Assembly: GCF_932526225.1 (NCBI RefSeq)
Contig: NC_064041.1
Location: 9,594,813 to 9,654,812, forward strand
Length of the DNA stretch: 60,000 bases
Source: Nematostella vectensis
Taxonomy: Eukaryota > Cnidaria > Anthozoa > Actiniaria > Edwardsiidae
Direction: 5' to 3'
Shown piece after piece: positions 13,101-28,400 of the stretch. Below the pieces are notes generated by a model. It did not search any database, had not been told where the DNA came from, and worked only from the letters and a program-made list of their open reading frames with translations. Each line of letters opens with the position of its first letter. Position 1 is the stretch's first letter. A program made the position numbers and the translations under genes.

Positions 13101-13395
13101 TAACTGCTCTATAAGCGATATTTCCGAAAACTAAAAAAGCCTAAAAAACGCCTTTTGCCAATTTTTGACATTGACATTAACTATAAAAACAGTCTCGAAA
13201 TTTATTTCATACAATATCAAGAAGGAAAAGAAAAACTATACGCTAAACATAACAAACAATATTGGGAAAATTTTATTGAAAGGCTTAAATGGTTCTATAT
13301 AATTCAAGGGTTTTACCTGACTGTACAAAATGATTCCAAGTCGAGAAATCATGAGCATTTAAAATGACCATGAGCCTCGTAACAGACTAGAAGTA

Positions 13396-13648
13396 CAGGC
13401 CCGTACCCAGGGGGTTCGAATTCTCCCCCTTCCCCCACCCCCATCTAATGAAAGTCCATTTCCGGTCTCAATAGACAGAAATAGAAAAATTAGGTCCACT
13501 TTTGTCCCTACGAAGCTTTCGACCTTTCAAACGACGCGCTCGACCAACAGCGGCGCGTTTTTTCCATTAGAGATCGAGTTACTCATTTACCAGATGGAGG
13601 CGGCGGTTACACAGCCCGTCGTTTGAAAGGTCGCAAACTCGTAGGAAC
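13396..13648. mobile_element. Adjacent TIR-element pieces
   Basis: At 13396 a single CAGGCCCGTACCCAGG end of the homopolymer-containing TIR family appears without its partner. Next to it, about 13497-13648, TCCCTACGAAGCTTTCGACC plus TTTCAAACGACG is mirrored by CGTCGTTTGAAAGGTCG plus CAAACTCGTAGGAAC. That gives a second MITE of about 150 bases with arms of roughly 35 bases. Confidence 0.55.
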
Positions 13649-14247
13649 AGAGTTAGCTGTAAGAGCGAAACCAAGACAAGACTTCATTTCGGAGTCAAAT
13701 TATCCTATAGCCCGTGGTCTATACTTACGAACTGAAATGCGACAAAAAAAATCAGCCTAGATTTTAATCACAATAGTGATTAAGAGTACTTTAGGCTGAC
13801 AATTTACTGAAATTTTAAGTAAATAAAAAATCTCAGCTAAAAATCTTATAAAGGGACTTTATTTTTTTCTAGTCCCTTATTGTTTTCTATTTCGTTATTT
13901 GTAAGCATAAAGTATATTAGTGCTATCTTTTAGAGACAAATAGATATCGTTTATAAATAGGGACCTAGTATAGAGCAGTGTGGTACGTACGTGTGGTACT
14001 AGTTATAGCAGTATAGATGAAAGGAGCGTTAGCCAGTATTTTTTTTTTTTAAAGCGTGCATCGTTAGCTCTTATGAAATCTAAAACTGTCTAAACTTTAT
14101 GATATCAAGCGTTGATTTAGGTACAGCATCTCATATTGACACACAAGCAGCACCGCAAAAACTGCTATTGATCCTCATTTCACGATTTGATTCTTACGTC
14201 CAAAAGAGTCGTAGAAATACTAAAATATGCTTTTCTTACTCAGGAAA

Positions 14248-19121
<4,874 letters not shown>

Positions 19122-19360
19122 AGAGAAAATGGTCCAAGGAACGTCGATTAAGCATATTTTGTTTGAAAAGGGTAGTTCTTGATCGACCGGTTTTTTTTCA
19201 TCGGCGCTCTTGAATATTGATCAGAATTTATCACATTGTTACTAATGTACGCGCGCCCTGATTGGCTAATACGTCGTCATGAGTAGTAGCTAAGCTACTA
19301 CTTGCTTCAAATCTTAGAACTCTGACTCTTTTATTTTCAAGTTTCTGCCTGCTAAGTTGA

Positions 19361-20540
19361 AGCAGCAATGTAACCAGTTTACTTCCGGTCGATTACATAA
19401 TAATGTCCGATCTCCTAATCGCGAAAAAATTTGTAAAAGCAGTGTGTTCCTTTGAGGATGTGACTGATTATTTAGAGCGGACGGTATATTCAATAGTGTG
19501 GATTCTAATAGATTAGGAAAGGGTTATTATTAACGGGGGAGGGCTGCTATGTTTGAGGGGAGGGTTGCCATTTTTTAACTCAGATTTTGGGGAGGGCCTC
19601 AAATTTTAATACATAATCAAGGGGAGGGCCTTTTTTTTGAACAGGTATTCTGATCAATTTTCGAGCCTCTTAAGAGTCTGGAAATTAGATATTTTCTGGG
19701 AAATACCCCAGACCCCCAACAAAACAGATAAATGAATGTGATGTACCTTCTGTTTGCACTTTCATGACTTGCGATTGGCTGCGCTGAAGATTATTGTCCC
19801 CTAGAGTGTGGCTTCCAATTCTTTTTATCTTTTGCAGTTTTGGTTTTGTCAATTTCCAGCACTGAATTTACAAATTCCATTCATGTCAAAGTTCCCCCAC
19901 CCCCACTAACTTTACAGATTAGTGGTATAAAAAGATATGTAAATAAGATTTCAGTTTGGGAGGAGCTAATGATGCTGTTTTCTATTTAGGTTTTAAAAGT
20001 AATAAGCATTTCAAATGATTAAAATGGCAAAAAAAAATCACAGGGTAGCATACCCACAGACCCCATACACAATAGTATTTACAGCCCTCAACATATGTGC
20101 TCAAAATCAACACTTCTCCTGGCTTGGACAGTGCCGCCGCCCCTTCATGGGCACACCTAAGTCAGTCCCCACTTACCCTCACACACACAATACTTTGGCC
20201 AAATCGTCTTTCATTGTTTGTTCAGCACGTCGTCGTGAAGATTGCTCTTTTGCGGTTATAGATATTGCTAGTGCGCCTGGAAGAACGTGCCGTACGTAGA
20301 GCATCCCAGAGACTAGACAACACGAGTATCATTTGAATAAAGTAGCCAGTACACTTTTTATATCTTTTTGTTATGGGGGAGGGTCACCATTTTCTCGCTT
20401 CAGATTTGGGGAAGGTCGAAATTTTTTTTAGCCAGAATAATTAGCAGCCCTCCCCCTACCCTGATAATCAATGACCCTTCCCTTATTTGTTCTAATGACG
20501 GTCGAGGTTTACTCGGGAAGTAAACTGTGCAACCTCTATG
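19361..20540. mobile_element. Outer TIR element interrupted by an inner element
   Basis: The left end AGCAATGTAACCAGTTTACT and the right end GGGAAGTAAACTGTGCAACC match, in reverse order, the intact element at 31851-32092. The shared internal segment TTTGAGGATGTG to AGAGCGG to GGATTCTAATAG is broken at 19510 and resumes at 20497. This copy therefore carries an insertion of about 1 kb. Confidence 0.75.
19510..20496. mobile_element. Inner element, about 0.99 kb, with degenerate GGGGGAGGG TIRs
   Basis: Starts GATTAGGAAAGGGTTATTAT and GGGGGAGGGCTGCT; its end is the inverted AGCAGCCCTCCCCCTACCC with AATGACCCTTCCCTTA. TTCTAAT occurs on both sides (19503-19509 and 20490-20496), a candidate 7-base target-site duplication. 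The interior has a 94-residue ORF (20015-20299) without recognisable similarity. A related sequence lies near 55860-55990. Confidence 0.65.
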
Positions 20541-22439
20541 TTGGACTAGCTCGAAGAAATCAAGTTTTGTAGTAAACACACGTTTTGTACACCCTTTATA
20601 TAGCGAATACAGCGAATACCTTTTTTCCTCAATAGAATTCCAACTTAAGGTCGCACGAGGCGAGGTGCCGGGCCCACTAGGCCACCCCCCTGGCTACGCC
20701 CCTGAAACTGCTAAGTTGGGACAGATATTACTTACATTAACATTAAAAATAGATATTTTAGCGACATTTAGCGGAAAATCCAGTTTTGCATGTATTAAGG
20801 TAATCATACGGTTTCGAGTTCAATTTGGAAATTACTTGCACGAGAAAAACTCACGGGTGGAAATGATTTTCAAATTGAATGAGAAATTGTATGATTACCT
20901 TTTTATATTATACATGGGAAAATTTTATTGAAGCAGACACATTTGTTGCCAATATGGCTTTTTCGTCAGACTAAATGTCTATTTCTGATTGGTTTTTACA
21001 TTGTATATCGATAAATTTCAATCGATTGAATGATCTTTAACAAATTACAGTCGGAAAGAACACAGTCGTTGGCCACAGCGTGCTGCAGCACTTAACTTTT
21101 TCCTGCACTGAATTGCCTGAAAACTACACTACTCTCAGCCAATCGAATCGAATAATTTTGCCATGTATATCATAATTTTGAATAAATCCATTTCAGAACG
21201 ATTCTTTGCAGCGGAGTTATTTCCCACTGCAGAAATGAACATGTCCTTTTTCTTTATTTTGAAGAAAATTATTGGGGCACTTTTAAAAACATTTGCACAG
21301 TCGGGTAGAAGAGCTTTGAAACAATTGTGATGGCATGTCACTGATTGTTATGTGAAAATTTCTTAATAAAGTAGTCTGCACTGTATTATCACTTGTCTCC
21401 TTTTTTACCCAATTCTTCGTTTACTCATTTGTAGACACAATTTTTGACTTGGCTACCTTGAAACCAAATGGCAAAAGAACACAAAAATCTTTCCAACCCT
21501 CGATGACCTCACGAACAGTCAAACAGATTAACTAAGAATTTTAGATTAGAAAAATATCAATCTTTCCTATTTCTAATTTTTTAGACATCCTAGCCCTGTA
21601 TTTGAAAATGTATACATAAGAAATAAATGGAAACAAACCAAACGACGATATTCACTAGTGTCTTTTATAACGACAAGCCAAACCCAAAGAACAATGAACT
21701 AACAACAGTATATGGTCAGCTTGAAAGGAAGGGTAAATATTTAAGTTTGTTCAATGAACTACACTTAAATAGCCACCTGCAAGTTAGCGCTTCTCCGTGC
21801 TTCTGATTGGCTGTTTGTATGACGTTAATTAACAACACGGAACACCTTGATTCACCAAGGGATTTCAAGCATGTCGAAGAGAGAAAAATAAAAATAAATA
21901 TATAAAATATGGTATGTGAAAGTCACCATATGAATTCCAAGGATTGAAACCAATTGGAAAATAAACAATTTTATTGGCTGAGCAGAAACCAGTAGAGGTG
22001 AGTTTTAGGAGTAACTTTGGTCGTGTCTCATGATCTTCCTAGGGGATTTTTTTGCACGATCCCGGAAGGTAGAGATGTGCCAAAATTAGTGATGCTTTAA
22101 ATTAGATACTTTTACCCGTATAACGGAAGAATGAGCAAACTAGGTCCGTTTACTTTACAACGGTCAAACAACTTCTTGATTCTCACCTAATTCAACATCC
22201 AATTAATCAAGACGAAATAACAAGCATTTTCAAGGGTCAGTTTTTGATAAAAACTCATAAATTATTGTGCAAGACTCTATTTTTGGCAAAAAGAATCGAC
22301 GGCCTAAGTCGATGGATAAGGAAATGTACAGTAGGAGGGTAGCTGATTGCTTTACAAATGGACTAACTGAGTAATCCTTTTGTGTCTGCTGGATATTGGA
22401 GAAGTACTAAGGCGGACAAGTTGCTGATTTTCTCCGACG

Positions 22440-25400
22440 ATGCGCGTTCTCGCGCGGTCGGGTCGGGAGTTGGTAACTTTATGGATTCTGATGGTGGTCT
22501 ATCTTTGTTCGACATCCCAAGGGGTGAGAGAAAAATACGTAAGTACCAGATTGAATTTGCCTAGTAACAAATTGACTGTATCGAATACCAGACAGTTTTA
22601 GGGGAGATAATGATAATCTCCAACACACTTCTCTCTTTTCGTATGGTGTATGTTGTTTGTTCTTTTGCTGTTGTTGTTCTTTTTTCACACTCAATATTCG
22701 TAAATGAACTATGGCCCATCTTATCACCTTTAAACGTGTCTAGAAGACCATCCACCTATCGATGTATCTTCTTTTTGCTAGTTGTAAATTCTCATTTTTA
22801 TAAAGGCTTTAAACATAGGCTATGTCGAGGGAAATCCTGAGGAGAACACTGATAGCATACAAAGTTCTTTTATATAAAACCGAATGACTAGAGTTGAGAT
22901 GTAAGGAAATATGGTAATAAGCAATATTTCATTTTTCTGAATTGTGGGCATGCGCGTACCCAGGATTGGCTGAGGGGGGGAGGGTGCGCAGTCATAGGCA
23001 TCATATGGAAAAAGCATAGTGTTTGTATATTTCTTAATAAGAAATGACCCACTTTTTGGCCGCCAAGATGGGGGAATTACCCCCCCCCCCCCCCCCTGTG
23101 TACGCGCCTGGTCTGCGAACTTTTCACAAACATACAAATGGCAACAAACATTAATGTTAATCGAATGTCAGGAAATGACCTCTTCCTCCTCCTCATTAAT
23201 CCACCGAAAAAACTTTAAAAAATAATAGCAAAATTTATCGCCAAAATCACTGAGTTACGAAGCACATTAACGTTGTAGTCCTTCATCGCATGTGAAACTA
23301 TTTTAATTTTATTTGGAACTCATCCCATGTACACAATCTGTGTAAGGACCAAATAAATAGTATGTATGTATGCCAACTAAATAAGTAAAAGTATAAAGAG
23401 CGCTAAATGGACTCCAGAATAAGGAAGTGTCCGTTAAATACCCTAGGGGCAAAGATAAATTTACACTGGAGAGGGGCTGAGATTTCAAGGCGTCACCTTT
23501 GTACCCCCCCTTTTTTAGGGTATTTAATGGACACGTCCTAGTACTGACCCATTAAGTATAAGCATTAATATAAGAGCAAAATCACATTCTGTTTTCTTGG
23601 TATTTCATTTTATCCATCCGGCTTTCAATATCATTGGGGCGGGGTTGGTAGGGGGTATCTTGAAGATAAATCGTATACAGGGGGTCCCTGTTACATCTAT
23701 TATTATAGTCAAAACATTTATAGATTATAACGCCGTTACTTCTTTTCATTAAATGCTTCTATTTTATTATTCTATACCAGCAATCTATCGTCAACCCCCG
23801 TCCATATATCTCGATCTATCCGCTTTGTGTGTCTTGATGTCACTCGTTTGTCATCTAATTTCACCTATCCGGCTTGCATTAACCTTGCAGTCTATCTGTT
23901 CTAGTTCCATCCGTCCTCGGTGCACCGTCACATGAGCAAGCGAGACCTTGCAGCTGTGTTCGGAGTCGATAGTCACGACGATGGTATGTATATAGTTTGT
24001 CATGATTTGAACAATTGAGTGACGATCTCCTTAAATAAGGCAATAACACCGTCTTTTAAGCTCTCGAACAATTGGAGTCACACAATACACCCAATTTCAG
24101 CGGCTTTTACAAGCAAGTAACTGAGATACTTTTATGCATATGTTATAAATAAGTGTCAAAACTTCAATCCTTTGTAGTTATTTTTAGGTTTTCTTACAAA
24201 CTTAAGTTATATGTTAACATGTAAGGAATAACTAAGAAGTGATTTATGGATAAAATATAATAATAATAGTAGATATTTCATAAACCTTGTGATTACCTTC
24301 GAGTAGCCCGCACATAGCTTCAGGATTGATTAATGTCAAGCGATGCTCTTTCGGATGTTTCGATATTTTAAATCACCATCATTGTCTTTTCAGTCCCTGA
24401 ATACGATATAACAAGTCCAGTACAAATCAGTAAAGACGGAAAGTTCATTGCCCATGAGTTGTCATACCAGCGCATACGCGAACGACGAGACTTCGCTGAC
24501 CACCATTTTGATGACATTTACTACAAGCTCCGTGCATTTGGAAGCGACTTTCATTTGAACCTTGTGAGAAATAGACGACTCTTAGCGCCTGATTTCCAAG
24601 TTGAAGTTATTGGCCGAGATGGAAGAATTCTCAAGAGACATACAATGGAGAATTGTCATTTTACGGGAAAGGTTCGGTCTAGCACACGGTCAACTGTGGC
24701 CATGAGTAACTGCCAGGGCCTGGTAAGCTAGATCTCAATAGGCCTGTGTAATAGCACGAAAACGAGGCATTCAGGGCACTAATCCGCCCGTCTGCAGCAA
24801 AAATAGTTACAATTAGCCGTAGCAACAGGGGAAGCATGTCCATGTTTCCCGTTCAATAACACAACACTTCAAATCCGAGTTCTCTGCCAAATGCCAGACT
24901 TTCTTGAGTGATTTCGATTGAAAACTGGCTAAATTCACCTAAGAGCTGGTAATGAAGGTTGAACTCCTTTTTTAAGACAAAAGAATGGTGTTTTACGCTG
25001 CCGGCTTTATTTTGATCTCCCTTCCATTCATTTATTTGGGTCTTTTCTTGTCCTTTTCGAAAAAGTGCCAGGGAATGCCTCGTTTTCGTCCGAAATTGCG
25101 CCATTACTTATATAGCCTTAGTTTGAAGCTTTAACCCTTTTTGGCCCATTGTAGGGCTGCGCTGTAAACGATATTTTTATCACAATATTTAACAAAGGAA
25201 CAGGCAAATATGCAGAGCGATTCATAGGCTAAAAATATTACTAGGTAGGCAGACAGCATTACTAACGGCTAGAATTGAAAAACTATCAATAGCACTATTG
25301 TTTTGATTTTGTTCAAAGCGAGGCTTAATTCATACCGAAGAAGGAGCTTTTTTTGTGGAGCCACTTCCGGCTCACTTGCACAGCAGAGGTATGGTCAGTG

Positions 25401-25499
25401 GTAGAAACCCACATGTAATATACCGCAGGGATTTACCCATGAACCCTCGCAACCGTCGTGTAGCAGAGACGAAAGAGCTTCACTCCTGTGGAACAGAAG
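22440..25499 (+). CDS. ADAMTS exons 1-4: signal peptide and prodomain
   Basis: Exon 1 starts at ATG 22440 with a signal-anchor-like stretch LVTLWILMVVYLCSTSQG (residues about 11-28). Exons 2-4 (to residue 224) form the M12B propeptide: VPEYDITSPVQISKDG, YYKLRAFGSDFHLNLVRNRR, ENCHFTGKV, TEEGAFFVEPL and HVIYRR. RNRR is a possible furin site, and HSCGTE at the end of exon 4 fits the cysteine-switch motif that keeps the zinc site latent. The exon 1 end (CAAGGG|GTGAGA) and the exon 2 start after TTCTAG are chosen because phase 0 then matches. Exon 4 must read through an internal AG|GTATGG at 25388/25389, which would be a competing donor. Confidence 0.85.
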
Positions 25500-28400
25500 G
25501 TAAAACAATGTGCCGTAATCAAAGCCCTTTCTATCGCAATCCCTGGAAAACTACCAGTTATTGAGCTAGTTCCTTCGATTATATAGATGACCCTAGCATA
25601 CGCTTGGTCCGAGCTCTCAACGACAGCTCGACCGACGATGACCGGTCGGGTCCAGCGGGCCCTGGAGCAGAGAAGTATATCGAATCACTAGTTGTAGTGG
25701 ATCCTAAGATGGCGAACTTCCACGGCGAGGACGCGGCCAAACAATACGCCCTGGCAGCCTGCAACATCGTGAGTGCCAAGTTTTCGTCTTTATCATGACT
25801 TCTTTAAGGTAGAGGGTAGTGGTTTCAGATAGGAAAGGAGTTGAGAAGCTTGAGAGAGGCGTGATAGCTCAGTGTTACGGGCTCCGTCTCTTAAAGTTCT
25901 TAAAACCTTTCACTTATATCAATCTAGCCAAAAGTAAGCATAGATAACCTTTCAAGTTCTGAAAAAGGAATTGAATTTGATTGAAATTTGAATTTTCTAC
26001 AGATCTTTGAAAATTTTCCTGGCCGCATTGAGTGAATAATTTCAAGTTTTGGCGGGAAAATCTGAAACAACGTATTTTCCTTAAAACCGTTAAAATTCAG
26101 AGACGGCAATACTACAAAATATTGGCGAAGTGTTTTCTATTTCAATACTACCCACAATGAAGCGAAGAATAATTTTAAATCGGAAATTATATGTCGGCCT
26201 CTCACCGCTGTGGCCCAGGTTCGAATCCTGGCTCAAACTGGGGATTTTTTCCGGGTTCCTGCCTTGAATCGAATTTGTCACAAGTGAGTTGAAGTTATTC
26301 TCCCGTGTTTCCAGTCTTCTCGGATAAGGACACTAAACCGGAGGTCCCGTCTCTTCAAGCTGCACTACATTAACCTGAACCGAAGGGACGTAAAAGAACC
26401 ACTGGGGGACGCAATAAACCCTCTGGCAGTGACCACCCCCAGTGACAGTGCTTACTTACCGAGGAATCGGTCTCCTAGTATTAGCGAAAGCTACCTATAG
26501 GAGTAATATCAAAGTCAAAGTCAAGAAAAAAGGAAATATCATTTTGTTGTAGGTTTCAAGACAGCGCGCGCTCGTGCTTTTATGATTGCGAATTTAGAGC
26601 GCGCGCACAATGCAAAAAAACAATTCATAGACTACAAAATATCTGCTTAATTTTGCAGATTTGTTTCCTGAAGTTAAATGATCATTTGATTACCAGGTTG
26701 AGATACAAAGATGACGGTAAAACTTGTAAACACACAACGATCTTCAGCAATAAGTAAAAAGACGGGAACCGGCGGCAGATATATTTTTGCGCGGATTATT
26801 TTCTCATGTAATTTGTGTGACATCTCGATCTACGTCACAAATGACTGGACCCGGGCCTTTCAGTTCACGGCCTTTTTTCCGAAGGTTGACCAAAATGCCT
26901 CAATATTACATTGAGTTATTATAGCGTTTTATATAGCGTTTTATAGGGTCCATACGAACCACATACCATTTGGAAGATGAAAATAGAAAGAATTGACCAA
27001 ATCTATCAACTCTGAAAGGTTATAAGTACTTTAAGCTTGAGGACCAGGGTTCCATCCCTGGTAAGGTCAACTAGAGAGTGGACTAGCAGGGCACGCTTAA
27101 GATCCTCGATTTTTCAATTTATCTCAAATCACATATAAGTTTTATTCTGATCTATCATTTATATTACGAATGCCATTATCTAAATACACGATTCGCAAAT
27201 CTCGCGTTGACTCTTGAATTATAGCTAGCCATTCACGTTAAGTGAAGTTCGGGTAGTTTGTCTTAAAAACGGTTAAATACAGCTATAAGCAGCGTATAAA
27301 AAAAACTAAAGATTGATAAACCTTTGAGGCTAAAGTTTTATTTCATTTGCCATCCAGTTTTGTTATGGCGGCAGTCCGAGCTCTGGTAGCTTTAGGAGTT
27401 TATCATTCATCAAAGGTCTGGACCAAAAACTAACGCGCACGCAACTTATGCTCTCAGGCTGGAAATATTCTAAGAGACAGTAGCCTTGGGGAGAATCCGA
27501 TCAACCTCGTGGTCAGCAGAATGCAGATCCTTACCACGCAACAGGTAAGCAATTGTTCCTAGAACGATCCACAAGAATTCCAAGAAATATTGCGCAATGA
27601 TTTCAAAAAGAATGCGCATTTATTCTATGAATGTAATTCTAACACGATTGTTCAGTAATAACAAGAAAGATTGCATAATAACCATGAATAAGTGAGCAAC
27701 GACTTCAATAATGATGCGCATAGATTCTAGGAAATATCTCGCAATTGAAAACACAAAGGCTGGCCATTGGCAAAATCAACGCCTTTTGCGCTAGAATTCC
27801 AAAATATATTGCTCAGAATCGTACTCACTATTTGCGTCTTTTTCAGCCTGGTCTGATTATCAACCATCACGCAAGTAACACTTTGGAGAGTTTCGGCAAG
27901 TGGGCGGAGCGTAATAATAACCCACTTGACAACGACGAGAATCACTATGACTACGCCACGCTCTTCACAAGGTGCGCCTTTTTCACACATTTTTAGTGTT
28001 CTGAGGATGGGGTCGGAATACTGTTTCCCAGGCTGTTGTGTCCACGTATCCATTTATTTCGGTCACTGTTCCCGTTCACGAAAGGTAAAATCCCGTTTCC
28101 TGTATTCCAAAATCCTGTTTCCGACCTAAATTCGAGGCAAAACCCGGTTCATGTTATTTTACTCCCACTCAACCATTAAACGTATTCCAAATGGTGCCCT
28201 TATTAAGGAGGTTTAGCTGTATGGAGACACATTGGTGTATCTCAAAGGTGTCCTTATTAAGGGGGTTCAACTGTAGGAGGACACACTGATGTATCTCTAA
28301 AGGCGTCCTTATTAATAGTGTTCCACCTTATGAGGGTTTTGTGTGTCCCTCGTTGTTCTTAATAATGGGGTTCCACTGTGCTTTCTGTTCCCTTCCAATA

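Larger units (their letters stand above)
5967..14247. other. Intergenic region without recognisable genes
   Basis: Between the divergently transcribed D8C and PAN-EGF genes no ORF resembles a known protein and no phase-consistent exon series was found. The region holds the TIR element at 6477-7102, long T and G runs near 7285-7335, a small inverted repeat at 8640-8727, a diverged duplication at 9518-10720, a degenerate tandem array at 11590-11960, a T-rich stretch at 12475-12510, a hairpin at 13029-13100 and TIR pieces at 13396-13648. Regulatory elements for both genes could lie here but none can be assigned. Confidence 0.6.
19122..22439. other. Intergenic region between PAN and ADAMTS genes
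   Basis: No convincing exon series was found. The first 1.4 kb is occupied by a nested pair of TIR elements (19361-20540). The rest is AT-rich unique sequence with no recognised gene. Somewhere in 21400-22439 should lie the promoter of the ADAMTS gene, but I see no clear TATA box. Confidence 0.55.

Noticed and set aside
20015-20299. 94-residue ORF inside the inner nested element
   Set aside because: No similarity to a transposase or other known protein; likely chance.
25319-25388. Exon 4 ending at the internal AG|GTATGG
   Set aside because: It would remove HVIYRR and the HSCGTE cysteine-switch region, although phase 1 is the same, so a minor isoform cannot be excluded.
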